DNA of 64,000 bases from SZUA-442 sp963759175 (GTDB lineage Bacteria > Actinomycetota > Acidimicrobiia > Spongiisociales > UBA5794). Below, piece by piece: positions 62,533 to 64,000 of the stretch. The translations under genes and the position numbers were made by a program. A model generated the notes under the pieces. It was not told the DNA's origin. It did no database searches and saw only the letters and a list, made by a program, of their open reading frames with translations. Within the stretch, counting starts at the first letter, position 1, and the number at the start of each line of letters is the position of its first letter. Location of the stretch: positions 1 to 64,000 of the forward strand of contig CAVWXP010000019.1 in NCBI GenBank assembly GCA_963759175.1, given 5' to 3'.

Positions 62533-62539
62533 TAGGGTA
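62533..62539. promoter_or_regulatory. Overlapping divergent -10 boxes for menE and menB
   Basis: TAGGGT (62533-62538, plus strand) is 8 nt before the menE ATG. Its complement shifted by one, TACCCT (62534-62539, minus strand), is 28 nt before the menB GTG. The two promoters would share essentially one -10 site and exclude each other. Confidence 0.45.
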
Positions 62540-62546
62540 ACCACCG

Positions 62547-63833
62547 ATGGCCAACCCCTCATCTGATGCCACCCCGTCGTCGGCCGGAGCGGTCTCACCC
62601 GCGGACTTGGTCGACGCCTCGGCGATCGACCGACCCGAAGAACCCGCCCTGGTCTTCAGTGATGGCGTCGTGACCTACGAGACCCTCCGGACCCTCGTCG
62701 GATCCCGAGTCGCAACGCTGCGAGGGGTCGTCACGACCGGTGAGGTGGTTCCCACGCCGGTACGGCTCGACCTTCCCAGCATCGTGGAGCTGCTGGCGCT
62801 CCCCACCGTCGGCGCCGTGCCCCTCCCGTTCGTCGCCGAACCTCCGGACATCGGAGCAGTCGAGGCGCCAGGCGCGGTCATCTGTGTCACGACATCGGGG
62901 AGCGAGGGGCGGCGCCGCACGGTGCCACTCACGATGGGCAACATCGTCGCCTCCATCGGGGCATCGGCCCGTCGGCTCGACACGTCGAGCGCCGATCGGT
63001 GGCTGCTCACGCTTCCGATAGACCACATCGCTGGATTGTCGGTGCTCTATCGATCGTTCGCCGCAGGAGGGACCGTCGTGGTCGCGCCCTTCGGCGGTCA
63101 TGACGACCTGGTCCTCGCAACCAGGCCGACCATCGCATCAGTCGTACCGACCATGCTGCACCGGTTGCTCGAGGGTCCACCATCGGTGGTGGATGCGATC
63201 GGGACGTTCCTGGTGGGAGGAGGGCCACTGCGCCCCTCGCTCCTCGAACGCGCGGGCATCGCCGGCGCAGACGTCGCTGCCACGTATGGCAGCACCGAGA
63301 CGGCATCCCAGGTCGCCACCACGGTGCCGGGCGAACCCGTCCGCCATGCCGGCTACGTCGGCGCGCCACTCGACGGGTTCGACGTCAGGATCGACGCCGA
63401 CGACACGATCGTCGTCGACGGCCCCGCCGTGTTCGGCGGGTATCTCAGCGAACGCCGACGCACCAAGCCCCATCGCACGTCGGATCTCGGCCGGTGGGAG
63501 GACGACGGGGGTCTCACGGTGCTCGGTCGTCGCGACGACATCGTGATCAGCGGCGGCGTGAATGTGTCGCTCACGGCGGTCGAGGGCGCGATCGATGCCC
63601 TCACCGATGTCACGGACGTCGTAGTGGTTGCCATCGACGACGACGAGTGGGGAAGTGCGGTCTGTGCGCTCGTGGTGTCCGAGCAGCCCCTCGAGTCCCT
63701 GGGTGAGCGCATCGGACACATCCTGGATGGCCCGCAACGTCCCCGTCACCTCCAGATCATCGACCGCCTGCCACTGCTCGGGAACGGGAAACCGGATCGC
63801 GTGGCGATTCGGGCCATGTTCGCCGATCGGTAG
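62547..63833 (+). CDS. menE: o-Succinylbenzoate-CoA ligase
   Basis: 428 aa. Adenylate-forming enzyme with a short N-terminus. Core motifs are CVTTSGSEGRRRTVPL (P-loop-like), LPIDHIAGLSVLYRSFAAGG, VAATYGSTETASQVATT (A5), TSDLGRWEDDGGLTVLGRRD (A7/A8), and the catalytic Lys in LPLLGNGKPDRVAI (A10). It activates OSB with CoA for MenB. At 428 aa it is of the compact actinobacterial size. It is divergent from menB. Confidence 0.93.
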   Translation: MANPSSDATPSSAGAVSPADLVDASAIDRPEEPALVFSDGVVTYETLRTLVGSRVATLRGVVTTGEVVPTPVRLDLPSIVELLALPTVGAVPLPFVAEPPDIGAVEAPGAVICVTTSGSEGRRRTVPLTMGNIVASIGASARRLDTSSADRWLLTLPIDHIAGLSVLYRSFAAGGTVVVAPFGGHDDLVLATRPTIASVVPTMLHRLLEGPPSVVDAIGTFLVGGGPLRPSLLERAGIAGADVAATYGSTETASQVATTVPGEPVRHAGYVGAPLDGFDVRIDADDTIVVDGPAVFGGYLSERRRTKPHRTSDLGRWEDDGGLTVLGRRDDIVISGGVNVSLTAVEGAIDALTDVTDVVVVAIDDDEWGSAVCALVVSEQPLESLGERIGHILDGPQRPRHLQIIDRLPLLGNGKPDRVAIRAMFADR

Positions 63834-63861
63834 TCTGGCCGCGTTACACGAGGAGGTGTCC

Positions 63862-64000
63862 ATGGATCTGGGGCTCAACGGCAAGCGGGCACTGGTTGCG
63901 GCAGCGTCGCAGGGCCTCGGCGCGGCGATTGCCCGCACCCTTGCGGCCGAGGGATGCACGGTGGAACTCTGCTCGCGTTCGATGGTCGATGCCTCTGCGA
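63862..64000 (+). CDS. Short-chain dehydrogenase/reductase (5' part only)
   Basis: 46 codons are present; the gene runs off the window. The ATG follows AGGAGG by 6 nt. The product starts MDLGLNGKRALVAAASQGLG, with an NAD(P)-binding glycine motif of the form AAASQGLGAAIARTL. The usual TGxxxGIG begins with A rather than TG. A TAGTCT box lies 25-30 nt upstream, within the menE stop region. The substrate cannot be guessed. Confidence 0.8.
   Translation, partial: MDLGLNGKRALVAAASQGLGAAIARTLAAEGCTVELCSRSMVDASA

Overview
The window looks like chromosome from a high-G+C member of the Actinomycetota, possibly an Acidimicrobiia-like or other early-branching lineage; I cannot place it by sequence comparison. 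The evidence is frequent GTG starts, the mfd-(SurA-like)-mazG-eno-ftsB-DUF501-ppx gene order, a bL37-type mini ribosomal protein gene, a DUF3159 membrane protein, a non-canonical EF-G-like GTPase, and an initiator tRNA with the C1-U72 mismatch known from mycobacteria. There is no CRISPR array, prophage, transposase or large foreign island. Almost all of it is dense housekeeping sequence with ATGA/GTGA start-stop overlaps.

Layout. 1-370: initiator tRNA (minus strand) next to a partial duplication and fold-back of its own 3' end plus terminator. 485-11542: CNNM/CBS membrane protein, cobalamin adenosyltransferase, acyltransferase, YbaK-type deacylase, zwf, nnrE, a frameshifted pirin gene between two copies of a 50-bp palindrome, an MscS channel, a UMF1-type MFS transporter and YibE/F. 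11634-16477: a coupled export operon of two duplicated lipoproteins, an adaptor with two peptidoglycan-binding-like domains, and a MacB-type ATPase and permease. 16533-28374: metalloprotease lipoprotein, bL37, DUF192, rsmI, AbrB-like regulator, metG-tatD-rsmA-ispE, tRNA-Gln, then glmU-prs-aceK-yjbQ. 28388-35672: ppc (minus), rplY-pth, glpK, pgsA and an epimerase. 35699-44645: mfd to ppx operon. 44636-51130: EF-G-like protein, tRNA-Leu, GGDEF/EAL protein and a two-component system. 51068-52653: ArsR/ArsI metalloid module, followed by a heptamer-type repeat array and a second, frameshifted VOC gene. 52714-57603: acyl-CoA-synthetase-like acetyltransferase, CBS-BON protein, alpha/beta hydrolase, DUF3159. 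57707-63833: menaquinone genes menF, menD, menA, menB, menE; the window ends inside an SDR gene.

How they fit together. Central carbon metabolism (zwf, eno, ppc, glpK, aceK), translation and its quality control (tRNAs, metG, pth, rsmA, rsmI, rplY, EF-G-like), envelope precursor synthesis (glmU, ispE, pgsA, plsC-like) and respiratory quinone synthesis are represented. The most notable items are an AceK (isocitrate dehydrogenase kinase/phosphatase) with all key residues in an actinobacterium, translationally coupled to yjbQ; a double ArsR-type operator between arsR and arsI; a compound short-word repeat array that supplies the stop codons of two convergent VOC genes; and a recurrent TANNNT box 6-9 nt before start codons of promoter-proximal genes, which suggests widespread leaderless transcription.
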